Position numbers and translations under genes: made by a program
Notes under the pieces: generated by a model
Databases searched by the model: none
Seen by the model: only the letters and a program-made list of their open reading frames with translations
Told to the model about the DNA's origin: nothing
Assembly (NCBI RefSeq): GCF_036226405.1
Contig: NZ_CP108464.1
Location: 7,998,001-8,062,000, forward strand
Direction: 5' to 3'
DNA: 64,000 nucleotides
Source of the DNA: Streptomyces sp. NBC_01260
GTDB taxonomy: Bacteria; Actinomycetota; Actinomycetes; Streptomycetales; Streptomycetaceae
Part shown: positions 8,671 to 17,693 of the stretch, piece by piece
Numbering within the stretch: position 1 is the first letter of the stretch
How the letters are laid out: each line of letters opens with the position of its first letter

Positions 8671-9636
8671 ATGACCACTGACAACACGGTCGACCCGATC
8701 GACTTCACCCGCAACGCACCGGTGACCGGCAGCCTCGACGTGCGCTGGAACCACGGCGCGCGCTCCAAGGCCGACGGCGCCGAGCCGCTCCTTCAAGTGC
8801 ACGCCTACGACGAGCACACCTTCGTCCTGCGCCAGAGCAAGACCGTCAACTACGAGGCGCCCTTCATCTACCTGCTCCTCGGCAACGAGCGGGCTTTGCT
8901 GCTGGACACCGGGGCCACCGCCGACCCGGCCCGCTTCCCGCTGCGGGCCACCGTCGACGAGTTGGTGGACGCCTGGCTGTGCGAGCACCCGCGCCCGGGC
9001 TACGAGCTGGTCGTGGCCCACACGCACGGGCACGGCGATCACGTTGCCGCCGACGCCCAGTTCGCCGACCGGCCCCGGACCACGGTGGTGGCCCGGGAAC
9101 TGGAGGCGGTCCAGGAGTTCTTCGGCTTCACCTCCTGGCCGCGGGAGACCATCGACTTCGACCTCGGCGGCCGAGTCCTGGAGGTGATCGGTTCGCCGGG
9201 CCACCACCGGGCGGCCGTGACGATCCATGACCCGTGGACGGGCGTACTGCTCACCGGCGACACCGTCTACCCGGGCCGGCTCTACGCCTTCGACTTCGCG
9301 GAGTTCACCGCGACCCTTGAGCGACTGGTGGACTTCACGCAGACCCGGCCGGTGACTCACGTCCTGGGCTGCCACATCGAGCTCACCGCCCGTCCGGGCG
9401 TGGACTTCCCGCTCGGCGCGCGCTATCAACCGGACGAGCGTGAGCTGCAGATGACGGTGAATCAGCTGGTCGCGGTGCGGGACGCGGCACACGCGGTCGC
9501 CGACCGGCCCGGGGTGCACACCTTCGACGACTTCATCATCTTCAACGGGCCGTGCGCCGGTGCGCAGCTCCGTCTGGCGGCCCGCGGCCTGGTCCACAAG
9601 GCGCACCGCGCCCTCTCGGGGGCCTTCCGTCGGTGA
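8671..9636 (+). CDS. MBL-fold metallo-hydrolase
   Basis: 321 aa. The HxHxDH zinc motif is at 119-124 (inside HTHGHGDH). A later GSPGHH and the LLTGDTVYPG aspartate are the other expected metal ligands, so the fold is intact. No signal peptide. ATG 8671 has GGGGGA 8 bases upstream. It follows the broken ArsR regulator on the same strand within 10-20 bases and was probably its target. The substrate (thioester, lactone or other) cannot be read from sequence. Confidence 0.85.
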   Translation: MTTDNTVDPIDFTRNAPVTGSLDVRWNHGARSKADGAEPLLQVHAYDEHTFVLRQSKTVNYEAPFIYLLLGNERALLLDTGATADPARFPLRATVDELVDAWLCEHPRPGYELVVAHTHGHGDHVAADAQFADRPRTTVVARELEAVQEFFGFTSWPRETIDFDLGGRVLEVIGSPGHHRAAVTIHDPWTGVLLTGDTVYPGRLYAFDFAEFTATLERLVDFTQTRPVTHVLGCHIELTARPGVDFPLGARYQPDERELQMTVNQLVAVRDAAHAVADRPGVHTFDDFIIFNGPCAGAQLRLAARGLVHKAHRALSGAFRR

Positions 9637-10122
9637 CGGCGAGTCAACGTTCCCGCGTCCACGAGGCGTCACTGGGTGCCATGAGGCGCCCGCGGAAGGG
9701 CCCAGCGGCAGGGGGGCGAGTGAAGGAGCTGCGTCCAGGCGGGCGTCGTGCCGCCGCGACGCGGGCGGACCCTCTCGGTGTGCACCCAGGGCGCGGGTTC
9801 GATCGTCACTGAGCCCGATCCTGCCGACGGCAGAGGGAAGTTGATCCGCAGGGCACCCGACGTGTCCGCTGGGGTCCGGTGACGCCGCATGGCGTGCCGT
9901 ACCGGAGCATGACCCTGGACGTCACCCTCACCGGCTCTGGCCGCCGGATCGCCCCGTCCACCATCGACGGACACCATCGCACCACGTGCCCGGTGCCGGC
10001 CTCCGGGGCCGGCACCGGGCACGCACCGAACTGCGCTGACGTCGCCGCCTTCAACGTCGGACGACTTCACCCGGCAGCGGCTGCACCGCCGCCGCTGTCA
10101 CCCGAGGGACGGGCCGGCCCGC
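9637..10122. other. 486-base intergenic region
   Basis: No gene recognised on either strand. Short open frames here have no ribosome site and no family resemblance. The only clear structure is the GC-rich hairpin at 9988-10020. Confidence 0.6.
9988..10020. terminator. 14-bp perfect stem terminator
   Basis: GCCCGGTGCCGGCC (9988-10001) pairs perfectly with 10007-10020 across a TCCGG loop. There is no T-run, as is usual in Streptomyces. It can serve both the MBL gene and the convergent surface-protein gene. Confidence 0.6.
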
Positions 10123-11322
10123 TCAGGCCCGGGTACGGTGGCGGCGCAGGGTGGTGAAGCCCAGCGCGCCCGCTCCGGCCGTGACGAGGCCTGCCGCGGA
10201 CACAGCGGTTGCCGAGACGCCGCCGCTCCCGGTCTCGGCCAGTTGCGTGGTCATTCCGGAGGCAGTCGCGGTGGCGGCCGGAACTGTGGTGGTCGCCGAG
10301 GGCGTGGCCGACGCCGTCGGGGTGGCCGACGCGGTCGGGGTGGCGGTGCCGGAGGCGGCCGCCTTCAGCGTGAGCGACGCCGATGCGCCGCAGAAGGTGC
10401 TGCCTGTGAACGGAATCGACCCCTCGTTGACGAACACGCAGGGGTGCACGGTGGTCTTCCCGCCCGCAGCGCCCTTGCGGTAGGTCACTCGGACCTTGAC
10501 GCTCGTGCTGCTGTGCGGAGCCATGGCGGCGTCCTTGCCGATGACGTCGAAGCCGTACACGTCCGGTTCGGCGCTGTCGGTGATCGGCTTCAGCGTCTTC
10601 CAGGTCCCGGAGCGCAGCTTCTGCACGGTGGCGTCCCGGCTGGTGAACAGTACGTCCGTCACGTTCTCGTACGCCGAGGCCGTGGGGTTGGACACGGTGG
10701 CCTGGAAGCTCACGCCGGGCCCGCCCGCGGTGGCGGTGGCGGGCACACCGGACAGACGGGTGCTGAGCGCGCCGACCTCGACGGTGTCCTCGTCGGTGTC
10801 GTTGGCCGCGCCCGAGGCGCCGTAGGAGACCAGGGTGGTCAGCTTCAGCTGATCGGTCCCGCCGTTGCTGTCGCCGTTGTGAGGGGTGCCCATGGGCAGG
10901 CCGAGTCGCAGTTGCACGGTTCGCGCCTGGCCGGCGGCCAGCGGGAAGGTCTCGGGAAGTTCGCCGGAGAACTGCGTGCCGGTCAGTGTCAGCGACACCG
11001 TCTTCCACGCCGTTCCACTGAGCCTGTACTGCAGGCTGACGGCGTTCGAGGGCAGGCCCTCGCCCCCGTCGACGTGGTAGATCAGCCGTGCCGACGAGGT
11101 GTCGTGCGTGCCGATGTTGGATGCTGTGGTGGTGAAGCCGACCGGCTGGCCGGCCAGTCCGATCTCCGCCGGCGCCGCGGTGGAGACGGCCAGTGCCGGC
11201 GGCTCCGAGTCCGCCGGTGCGGCCGTGGCCCCCGGTGCCAGGACGGCTCCGGTGGCGGCCAGGAGCAGGCCTGCCCCCGTGGCTGTGGCGAACGAACGCA
11301 GCGTGTGTGCAGTGGTGTTCAA
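10123..11322 (-). CDS. Sortase-anchored (LAETG) surface protein
   Basis: 399 aa using a TTG start at 11320-11322, preceded by GGGGGG and directly followed by a Sec signal peptide (FATATGAGLLLAATGAVLAPGATA). An ATG 96 bases further up would add 32 residues in front of the signal, so I reject it. The middle has two beta-sandwich-like stretches (adhesin-like, unassigned). Next comes a Thr/Ala/Pro/Ser spacer with the tandem unit TATPTASA, then LAETG, a hydrophobic helix and RRHRTRA. That is a class E sortase (LAxTG) signal, so the protein should be covalently wall-linked. Confidence 0.75.
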   Translation of the reverse strand: MNTTAHTLRSFATATGAGLLLAATGAVLAPGATAAPADSEPPALAVSTAAPAEIGLAGQPVGFTTTASNIGTHDTSSARLIYHVDGGEGLPSNAVSLQYRLSGTAWKTVSLTLTGTQFSGELPETFPLAAGQARTVQLRLGLPMGTPHNGDSNGGTDQLKLTTLVSYGASGAANDTDEDTVEVGALSTRLSGVPATATAGGPGVSFQATVSNPTASAYENVTDVLFTSRDATVQKLRSGTWKTLKPITDSAEPDVYGFDVIGKDAAMAPHSSTSVKVRVTYRKGAAGGKTTVHPCVFVNEGSIPFTGSTFCGASASLTLKAAASGTATPTASATPTASATPSATTTVPAATATASGMTTQLAETGSGGVSATAVSAAGLVTAGAGALGFTTLRRHRTRA

Positions 11323-11658
11323 CGTATCCCCCCGGAATGCGTGTACGACGCGGCTGGTTGCCGCGCCCGATGGCGGCGAACGGATTCGCTTGCCATCTCG
11401 CACAGTTGGACTCGCCACCCCGGCATCCGGTTGTGACGTCCTTTGCGACGGTTCTGTAACCGGACGGATGTGGATTCAGGCGGCCGCACCCCGCCCTTCG
11501 GAGCCCGCCCGCCCCCTTGGACCCAGACCTCCACGCCGTAGTGGCCCGGCGCAGGGGTCTCGTTGTCACGGCTGGACTTGGCACCGTACCGCGCGGGGCC
11601 GGACGACCTCCCGCCCGGCCCGGAGCGGTCGTCGGCCCCGGGCCGGGCGGCGTGACGG
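11323..11658. other. Intergenic region upstream of surface protein
   Basis: About 336 bases between the 5' end of the LAETG protein gene and the 3' end of the acyl-CoA ligase gene, both on the minus strand. It must hold the promoter of the surface protein, but I cannot point to one. No other gene was seen. Confidence 0.5.
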
Positions 11659-13161
11659 TCAGGCGCCCGGGGGTTTCGGGGGAGTGATCAGGATGTCCCG
11701 CTTGAGGATCTTGCCGGTTGCCCCCTTCGGCAGCGCGTCGACGAACCTCACGATCCGCGGGTACTTGTACGCCGCCACCCGCTCCCGTACGTAGTCGCGC
11801 ACGTCGTCCGTCGTGGCGCGGGCGCCGGGCCGGAGAACGACCGCGGCGGCGATCTCCTCACCGTGCACCGGATCGGACACACCGAGGACCGCGGCCTCGG
11901 TGACATCGGGGTGCCGGTACAGCACCTCCTCGATCTCACGCGGGTAGACGTTGTAGCCGCCGCGGATGACGAGGTCCTTCTTGCGGTCGACGACGAAGTA
12001 GTAGCCGTCCTCGTCGACGCGGGCGAGATCGCCGCTGTGGAACCACCCGTCCCGGAAGGCGCCCGCGGTGTCGTCCGGGCGGTTCCAGTACCCCTTCATG
12101 ACGTTCTCGCCCCGGATCGCCAGCTCTCCTACCTCGCCGGGGCCGACCACCCCGCCGTCGGTCCCGACGAGCCGGAGCTCGACACCAAGAACGGGAAGAC
12201 CGATGGAGCCGGGTTTGCGGGGGCGATCGGGTGGATTGAAGCAGGCCACAGGGGACGTCTCGGAGAGGCCGTAGCCCTCCAGGACGGTGACACCCAGTTC
12301 CCGCTCGGCGGCGTGCAACAGCTCGACGGGCAGCGACGCGCCCCCCGAGACCGCCAGACGCAACCGCGGCAGGGCCTGACCGACTCCGTTCCGGAGCAGT
12401 GCGCTGTACATCGTGGGCACGCCCAGGAAGACGGTCACCTCCTCCCGGCGCAGCGTCTCCAGCGCATCTGCCGCGCGGAACCGCGGCAGCAGGGACAGGC
12501 AGGCCCCCGACGCGATCGCGGCGTTCAGGGCGCAGGTCTGCCCGAAAGCGTGGAACAACGGGAGCCCGCCGAAGAGGACGTCGTCCGGGCCCAGGCACAG
12601 CAGCGTCCGTGCCGTGGTAAGGGCGTTGCTCACCAGGTTGCGGTGCGTGAGCTCCGCGCCCTTCGGAGTTCCGGTGGTACCGGATGTGTACAGGACCACC
12701 GCGGTGTCGTCGGCCGCGTTGCCGGCCGCGCCGGCCATCGGTGGGACCGAGCCCAGCAGGGCTGCGAACGTCACCGGGTCCGCGACCAGACACTCTGCTC
12801 CGGCCCGAGCCGCTGCCGGTTCGGCCTCGGCGGAGCAGGAGGGCGAGGCCACCAGGAGCCGGGCACCGCAGTCGCGGAGCACGAACGCCATCTCGCCCGA
12901 CTTCAGCAGCGGATTCATCGGGACCACGACCCCGCCGGCGCGCAGCACGCCGTAGTACACGACGGGAAAGTGGACGACGTTGGGCAGGGCGACCGCCACG
13001 CGGTCGCCCGCGCGCACCCCGTGGTTCCGCAGCAACGCCGCGAACCTGGCCGTCATGTCGTCGAGTTGTGCGTAGGTGACAGTGGTCCCGCCCTGCCGCA
13101 CGGCCGTCCGGTCAGCGTGGGACCGGACGGATCGGGCCAGGAGTGCGAACAGCTCGGTCAT
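11659..13161 (-). CDS. Fatty-acyl-CoA-synthetase-like AMP-forming ligase
   Basis: 500 aa. The P-loop YTSGTTGTPKG is at 158-168, then GYGLSETSP, the hinge region GDLARVDEDGYYFVVDRKKD, and the C-terminal catalytic lysine in PKGATGKILKRD. It activates a carboxylic acid to an acyl-AMP and then an acyl-CoA. The ATG has AAGGAAG upstream. Its first 50 bases overlap the end of the dioxygenase gene, so they share one transcript divergent from the AraC-type regulator. Chain length or ring preference is unknown. In this locus it probably activates an acid made or imported by the other enzymes. Confidence 0.85.
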   Translation of the reverse strand: MTELFALLARSVRSHADRTAVRQGGTTVTYAQLDDMTARFAALLRNHGVRAGDRVAVALPNVVHFPVVYYGVLRAGGVVVPMNPLLKSGEMAFVLRDCGARLLVASPSCSAEAEPAAARAGAECLVADPVTFAALLGSVPPMAGAAGNAADDTAVVLYTSGTTGTPKGAELTHRNLVSNALTTARTLLCLGPDDVLFGGLPLFHAFGQTCALNAAIASGACLSLLPRFRAADALETLRREEVTVFLGVPTMYSALLRNGVGQALPRLRLAVSGGASLPVELLHAAERELGVTVLEGYGLSETSPVACFNPPDRPRKPGSIGLPVLGVELRLVGTDGGVVGPGEVGELAIRGENVMKGYWNRPDDTAGAFRDGWFHSGDLARVDEDGYYFVVDRKKDLVIRGGYNVYPREIEEVLYRHPDVTEAAVLGVSDPVHGEEIAAAVVLRPGARATTDDVRDYVRERVAAYKYPRIVRFVDALPKGATGKILKRDILITPPKPPGA

Positions 13162-14188
13162 GCGGCTTCCTTGTCGTAGGTGTCTGCGGGGTGATCACGT
13201 CCAGGGGCGGGACCCCTCCGCGGCCGCCGGCAGCGGAGGGCGCATCGCCCCAGAAGTCCCGCGGCAGTGTGCGGGGCCGATGCGGTGTCAGCCACAGCCG
13301 GAGTGCCTGAGGCCCCGGTGCGCGTGCGGGGACGGGGGCGGGGGCCGTGAGGGAGTGCAGGACCGCGTGGCTGTTGAGCAGCAGCAGGTCCCCTGGGGCG
13401 AGGTCCAGGTCGAGCCGGAGGTCCGGGGAGTGGGCCGCGGCGTCGATGAGGTCGAACAGTTCCACCTCGGCCGGGGACAGGCGCGGCACGTCGGCCCGGT
13501 GCTGCGCCGACTCCAGACGGCGACGGTCGTAGCGCAGGCTGAATCTCTCCCCGTCACGGTGGGCGAGGGGCACGGCCCGGCAGGGGACCTGAGGGGGATC
13601 CGGCTCCTCGCGGACGAGGAAATGGGTGCGGTACAGAGAGTCGAGCAGGTCGGGCCGGTGTGCCCGCACCGCGTTGTGGACCGCCGCCGAACTGGCCAGT
13701 GCCGTACGGATCTTACGCAGACACAACAGAGCGACCGCGTCGGCCTCGTCGGTGTGGAATGCCTGCGCCGCGAGGTCCTCCCGGCCGTCCTCCGCGGTGC
13801 CAGTGCGGCCGAGCATGTGCCCCGTGGTGTTCTGCGAGACCGGAATGCCGAGATGCCGGCCCAGGCCCCAGAGGAGGACGCCGAGCGCCGCCGGGCCGTA
13901 GTCCTCCACCGGGATGCCACGTACGAGTACGAAGCCCCGGCCGTTCTCCAGCTCATCCGCGGCGCGGGCCAGGTCCTCGGCCAGGCCCGGCAGCGGGAAA
14001 TGCTCGGCGGTCACCTTCAGGAGCGGGGTTCCCCGTGTGCGCACCGCCCGCACGGCCGCATCCAGCTCGTCGAGCCGGGACGGCGTGAGGTACTGGGCCC
14101 AGTCGCGGGAGCGCGTCAGATCCGGGCCGCGCCATACGGCCGGACCCATACAGGGCCGGCGTGGAGTCCCGGTCGATCGACCACGCAC
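13112..14188 (-). CDS. TauD/TfdA-family Fe(II)/2-oxoglutarate dioxygenase
   Basis: 358 aa. The iron-binding motif HTD is in AAQAFHTDEADAVALLCL and the distal histidine in LLLLNSHAVLHS, followed by an Arg-rich RLWLTPHRPR that fits the 2-oxoglutarate-binding arginine. The protein hydroxylates a substrate while converting 2-oxoglutarate to succinate. The start is GTG 14188, with GGAAGGGAG 7 bases upstream; the next ATG (14149) has no ribosome site. It is first in the leftward operon. The family includes gamma-butyrobetaine hydroxylase and amino acid hydroxylases, which would fit the neighbouring beta-keto acid chemistry, but this is inference. Confidence 0.82.
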   Translation of the reverse strand: MRGRSTGTPRRPCMGPAVWRGPDLTRSRDWAQYLTPSRLDELDAAVRAVRTRGTPLLKVTAEHFPLPGLAEDLARAADELENGRGFVLVRGIPVEDYGPAALGVLLWGLGRHLGIPVSQNTTGHMLGRTGTAEDGREDLAAQAFHTDEADAVALLCLRKIRTALASSAAVHNAVRAHRPDLLDSLYRTHFLVREEPDPPQVPCRAVPLAHRDGERFSLRYDRRRLESAQHRADVPRLSPAEVELFDLIDAAAHSPDLRLDLDLAPGDLLLLNSHAVLHSLTAPAPVPARAPGPQALRLWLTPHRPRTLPRDFWGDAPSAAGGRGGVPPLDVITPQTPTTRKPHDRAVRTPGPIRPVPR

Positions 14189-14384
14189 GATACGTCTCCC
14201 TTCCGCTTAGGTTCTCTGTCGGTGAATCTCACGAAACCGCGAGTTCGAGCCTCTCGATTCATCCGCGAATTCAGACCGGCAATGAGGGCTGTTCAAGAAG
14301 CAAGGACTTTGCCAAAGTGTCCTCCGCCGGAATTCAATGGGGCCGCGCGGTGGTGCCACGCTAGGTCACGTCAGAACACAACGC

Positions 14385-14413
14385 TTGACCTGGCGGGGCA
14401 GGTGACTTATCAA
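14385..14413 (+). promoter_or_regulatory. Candidate promoter of AraC-type regulator
   Basis: TTGACC (14385-14390), 17 bases, then TATCAA (14408-14413) resemble -35 and -10 boxes, with a GGAG ribosome site closer to ATG 14440. A 6-bp inverted repeat AGGTCA/TGACCT (14363-14368, 14386-14391) overlaps the -35, so self-repression is possible. The 250-base gap is richer in A+T than its surroundings. Confidence 0.4.
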
Positions 14414-14439
14414 TTGGGGACAAAGCCCTGGAGTGCCCG

Positions 14440-15459
14440 ATGAAACCATTGGTCCGCAATGCCGCCCTGAGCAGCTACGTAGAGCTCAGCCAGTCCCTCG
14501 GTGTCGACCCGCGCGCGCTCATGAAACGCGTGGGCCTCGATCCGGTCGGTCTCGCAGTCCAGGACCGGTGGATCTCCGGCGTCGCCGTCACCGAACTTCT
14601 CGAACTTTCCGCCTCGGCGTCCCGATGTGAGGATTTCGGCCTGCTCCTCGCCGAGCGCCGTCGCTTCTCGAACCTCGGGCCCATCAGCCTGGTGCTGCGC
14701 GAGGAGCCCGATGTGCGCAGCGCCCTCGCCCTCCTGGTGCGCCACGAGCGCATGTACAACGAACTGCTCCGCAGCCGGCTGACCGAGGCGAACGGGATCG
14801 CCACCGTGAAGCTGGGCCTGGAACTCGGCGAGGTGCGCGAGGCGCGACAGGCCGTCGAGCTGGCCATGGGGACCTTCGTCGGCTTTCTGCGGGTGTTCCT
14901 AGGCGCCCGCTGGCAGCCGGTGTCCGTGTGCTTCACGCACGGCGCACCCAGTGAGCCGGCGGCCCACCGTCGCTACTTCGGGCCCGTGGTGGAATTCGAC
15001 CGGGAATTCAACGGAATCGTCCTCTGCACCACCGAACTCGACACCCCCAACAAAATGGCGGACCCCCTGCTGCGCGGCTATGCCCGCCAGTACTTCGAGT
15101 CCCTCGCGGTGACCGCGGACGCCACCGAGCTGGACCGGGTGCGGGAGCTGATCGAGGTCCTGCTGCCGACCGGGCGCTGTTCGATCGAGCAGGTCGCGGG
15201 CAGTCTCGGCGTCGACCGCAGGACCGTTCACCGGCATCTGACCGCATCCGGCGAGACGTTCTCCTCGCTCGTCAACGCCACACGCACCCAGCTCGCCGAG
15301 CAGCTGGTGGCGAACCCGCGCCGCTCCCTGACGGAGATCTCCGGCCTGCTCGGCTTCTCGGCCCCCAGTGCCTTCTCCCGATGGTTCCGCGACCGGTTCG
15401 GCACCAGTGCGCGCGAGTGGCGCGCCTGCCGGGCGGCCGAGGCGCCTGTCCCCAACTGA
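14440..15459 (+). CDS. AraC family regulator with Arabinose_bd-type N-domain
   Basis: 339 aa. The N-terminal about 190 residues match the OruR/ArgR-type ligand domain (LSQSLGVDPRALMKRVGLDP at the start). The C-terminal about 100 residues carry the two AraC helix-turn-helices: IEQVAGSLGVDRRTVHRHL, then LTEISGLLGFSAPSAFSRWFRDRFGTSAREWR. It sits between the two catabolic operons, so it probably controls both. Regulators of this type usually respond to an amino acid or a substrate of the pathway. Confidence 0.9.
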   Translation: MKPLVRNAALSSYVELSQSLGVDPRALMKRVGLDPVGLAVQDRWISGVAVTELLELSASASRCEDFGLLLAERRRFSNLGPISLVLREEPDVRSALALLVRHERMYNELLRSRLTEANGIATVKLGLELGEVREARQAVELAMGTFVGFLRVFLGARWQPVSVCFTHGAPSEPAAHRRYFGPVVEFDREFNGIVLCTTELDTPNKMADPLLRGYARQYFESLAVTADATELDRVRELIEVLLPTGRCSIEQVAGSLGVDRRTVHRHLTASGETFSSLVNATRTQLAEQLVANPRRSLTEISGLLGFSAPSAFSRWFRDRFGTSAREWRACRAAEAPVPN

Positions 15460-15494
15460 CAAGTCTCCTGTCACCTCGGGTAAAGCGCGGCGCG

Positions 15495-15559
15495 TAACCC
15501 GCTCCTAACGTGGCGGTAACGCAAGGGACACCACGGCTTCGCCCGGTAACACCCTTGCG
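15495..15559 (+). promoter_or_regulatory. Helically phased TAAC repeats and inverted repeat upstream of BKACE gene
   Basis: TAAC occurs at 15495, 15506 and 15517, exactly 11 bases apart, with a fourth at 15547. An 8-bp inverted repeat CGCAAGGG (15520-15527) / CCCTTGCG (15552-15559) follows. The array lies in the only intergenic gap between the AraC-type gene and the catabolic operon. Direct repeats on one helical face are how AraC proteins bind, so this is a candidate activator site. Confidence 0.45.
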
Positions 15560-15636
15560 GAGCACGCGAGTCGGGTCCGTTGGAGTTCGGTTTCCAGCGG
15601 CCTGTCCGCCGCATCCGCCTACCAGGAGATGACCCC

Positions 15637-16695
15637 ATGCACTTCCTCGATGACTCCCTGCTGCCCGAGAACCAGGAGAAGCTGGTCATCCAGGCCGCTC
15701 CCTACGGCCCGGAGTGGCTGCCCGGTGACGCCGACGACCTCCCCCTGACCATGGACGAGCACGTGCAGGCGGCGGTCGACTGCTACAACGCCGGAGCCAC
15801 CGTGCTCCACATCCACGCACGTGAACTGGACGGCCACGGCTCCAAGCGCATGTCCATGTTCAACGAACTGCTCGGGCGGCTGCGCGAGGCCGTACCGGAC
15901 ATGGTCCTCCAGATCGGGGGTTCCATCTCGTTCGCCCCCGAGGACGAGGGCGCCGACGCGAAGTGGCTGAGCTACGACACGCGCCACCTGCTCGCCGAGC
16001 TCACCCCGCGCCCCGACCAGGTGACGATCGCCATCAACACCAGCCAGATGAACATCGTCGAGATCATGTCGGAGGAAGACCTGGCCGGCACCTCCATCGC
16101 CAAGCCCGACTACTACCAGGCCTACCGCGAGATGGTCGTCGAGGCGGGACCCGACTTCTACCTCGAACACCTGAAGCGCCTGCACGCGAACGACATCCAG
16201 CCGCACTTCCAGCTCGCCACCCTGGCACAGCTGGAGACCGTCGAGCGGCTGATCCGCAGCGGTGTGTACACCGGCCCGCTGGTCCTCAACTACGTAGCGA
16301 TCGGCGGCGGGTTCGCCGGGCGCCACCCCGCCGACCTGATCGAGTTCGTCCGCCGCGTCCCCGACGGCGCGGTCCTCACGATCGAGTCCTCGATGCGCGC
16401 GGTCGCCCCGATGAACGCCGTTGCCATCGCCCTCGGGGTGCACGTCCGCGTGGGCAACGAGGACAACCTGTGGGCCCGCAAGGGCGAGCCCATGAGCTCC
16501 GTGCGGCAGGTAGAGCAGATGGTACGGATCGCCGACGCCCTCGGCCGCGACATCGCGAGCGGCGCGGAGGCCAAGAAGATCTACCACCTGGGCGAGTACT
16601 ACGAGGACAGCGACCAGACCCTGGCCCGGCTCGGCATGGTGCCCAACCGGCGTCCCGGACAGCGTGGCTTCATGCTCCGCGAAACCGCCCGCTGA
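15637..16695 (+). CDS. Beta-keto acid cleavage enzyme (BKACE, DUF849)
   Basis: 352 aa from the ATG at 15637, which has AGGAG at 15623-15627. The family condenses a beta-keto acid with acetyl-CoA and splits it to acetoacetate plus a new acyl-CoA, using a zinc held by the HxH pair (HIH at 58-60) and a glutamate (IESS, E250). The founder Kce acts on 3-keto-5-aminohexanoate in lysine fermentation; other members act on dehydrocarnitine or other keto acids. It heads the rightward operon, which ends in an acetoacetyl-CoA synthetase able to consume its acetoacetate product. The exact substrate cannot be read. Confidence 0.88.
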   Translation: MHFLDDSLLPENQEKLVIQAAPYGPEWLPGDADDLPLTMDEHVQAAVDCYNAGATVLHIHARELDGHGSKRMSMFNELLGRLREAVPDMVLQIGGSISFAPEDEGADAKWLSYDTRHLLAELTPRPDQVTIAINTSQMNIVEIMSEEDLAGTSIAKPDYYQAYREMVVEAGPDFYLEHLKRLHANDIQPHFQLATLAQLETVERLIRSGVYTGPLVLNYVAIGGGFAGRHPADLIEFVRRVPDGAVLTIESSMRAVAPMNAVAIALGVHVRVGNEDNLWARKGEPMSSVRQVEQMVRIADALGRDIASGAEAKKIYHLGEYYEDSDQTLARLGMVPNRRPGQRGFMLRETAR

Positions 16696-16721
16696 CCACC
16701 GCCGAACGAAGAGAGCATCCC

Positions 16722-17693
16722 GTGGCACACGCCATCCGCTTCCACGAGACCGGCGGCCCCGACGTCCTGCGCCAGGAGCGCGTCACCGTCGGCGATCCGG
16801 GCCCCGGCGAGGTCCGCGTCCGGCACGAGGCCGTCGGACTCAACTTCGCCGACACCTACTTCCGCACCGGCCTGTACCCGGCCCCGCTGCCCGCGGGCCT
16901 CGGAGTCGAGGCAGCCGGTGTCGTCGAGGCCGTCGGCGGGGGAGTCACCCACGTCACCGAGGGCGACCGCGTCACGTACACCGGCAGCCCGCTCGGCGCG
17001 TACAGCACCGAACGGATCATGCCCGCCGACTCGCTCATCCGGCTGCCGGACGGCATCGACTGCGAGACCGCGGCCGCGATGACGATGCGTGGCCTCACCG
17101 CCGCGTATCTGCTGCGCCGGATCCATCCGCTGAAGCCCGGTGACACGATCCTGCTGCACGCCGCCGCGGGCGGCGTCGGCCTGATCGTCAGCCAGTGGGC
17201 GAAGCTGCTCGGCCTCACCGTGATCGGCACGGTCTCCACCGAGGAGAAGGCCGAACTCGCCCGGGCCCACGGCTGCGACCACACCATCCTGTACCGCCGT
17301 GAGGACGTCGCCGAGCGGGTGCGGGAGCTGACCGACGGGGTCGGTGTCCCCCTGGTCCTGGACAGCATCGGCAAGGACACCGTCGCCGCGTCCATGGCCG
17401 CGCTGCGCCCCCGCGGCCTGCTGGTCTGCTTCGGCACGGCGTCCGGCGTGCCGCCGCTGGACGCGATGCAACTCGCCATCCACGGATCGCTGTTCGTGAC
17501 CCGCCCCGCGCTGGCCGACTACATCGCCGACCCTGCGGAGCGCGACGTGCTGGCCGGCGAGCTGTTCGGCCACGTCGCCGCCGGACGGATCCGGATCCGT
17601 ATCAACCAGCGCTACGTGCTCGGCGACGCCGTGGCCGCGCACCGCGCACTGGAATCGGGCCGCACCACGGGTTCGTCCGTGCTCATTCCCTGA
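16722..17693 (+). CDS. NADPH:quinone oxidoreductase-like MDR protein
   Basis: 323 aa from GTG 16722 (GAAGAGAG upstream). Zinc-free medium-chain dehydrogenase of the QOR type: an N-terminal GroES-like domain with VGLNFADTYFRTGLYP, and a Rossmann motif HAAAGGVGLIVSQWAK for NADPH. It could reduce a quinone or an enone/acyl intermediate. It is 26 bases after the BKACE gene, hence in the same operon. Confidence 0.87.
   Translation: MAHAIRFHETGGPDVLRQERVTVGDPGPGEVRVRHEAVGLNFADTYFRTGLYPAPLPAGLGVEAAGVVEAVGGGVTHVTEGDRVTYTGSPLGAYSTERIMPADSLIRLPDGIDCETAAAMTMRGLTAAYLLRRIHPLKPGDTILLHAAAGGVGLIVSQWAKLLGLTVIGTVSTEEKAELARAHGCDHTILYRREDVAERVRELTDGVGVPLVLDSIGKDTVAASMAALRPRGLLVCFGTASGVPPLDAMQLAIHGSLFVTRPALADYIADPAERDVLAGELFGHVAAGRIRIRINQRYVLGDAVAAHRALESGRTTGSSVLIP

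Noticed and set aside
9669..10157. Open frames on both strands in the 9637-10122 gap
   Set aside because: They cross the 14-bp terminator hairpin, lack ribosome sites and show no family resemblance.
10285..10370. Short tandem repeats GTCGGGGTGGCCGACGC as a DNA element
   Set aside because: They encode the TATPTASA spacer of the LAETG protein and are explained by the coding function.
13112..13161. The 50-base overlap of dioxygenase and acyl-CoA ligase genes as a frameshift
   Set aside because: Both proteins are complete, the ligase has its own ribosome site, and the dioxygenase tail after the fold is poorly conserved; an overlap is enough.
14363..14391. AGGTCA/TGACCT as a definite AraC operator
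   Set aside because: AraC proteins normally use direct repeats, and a 6-bp inverted pair with a 17-base spacer is expected by chance. I mention it only in the promoter entry.
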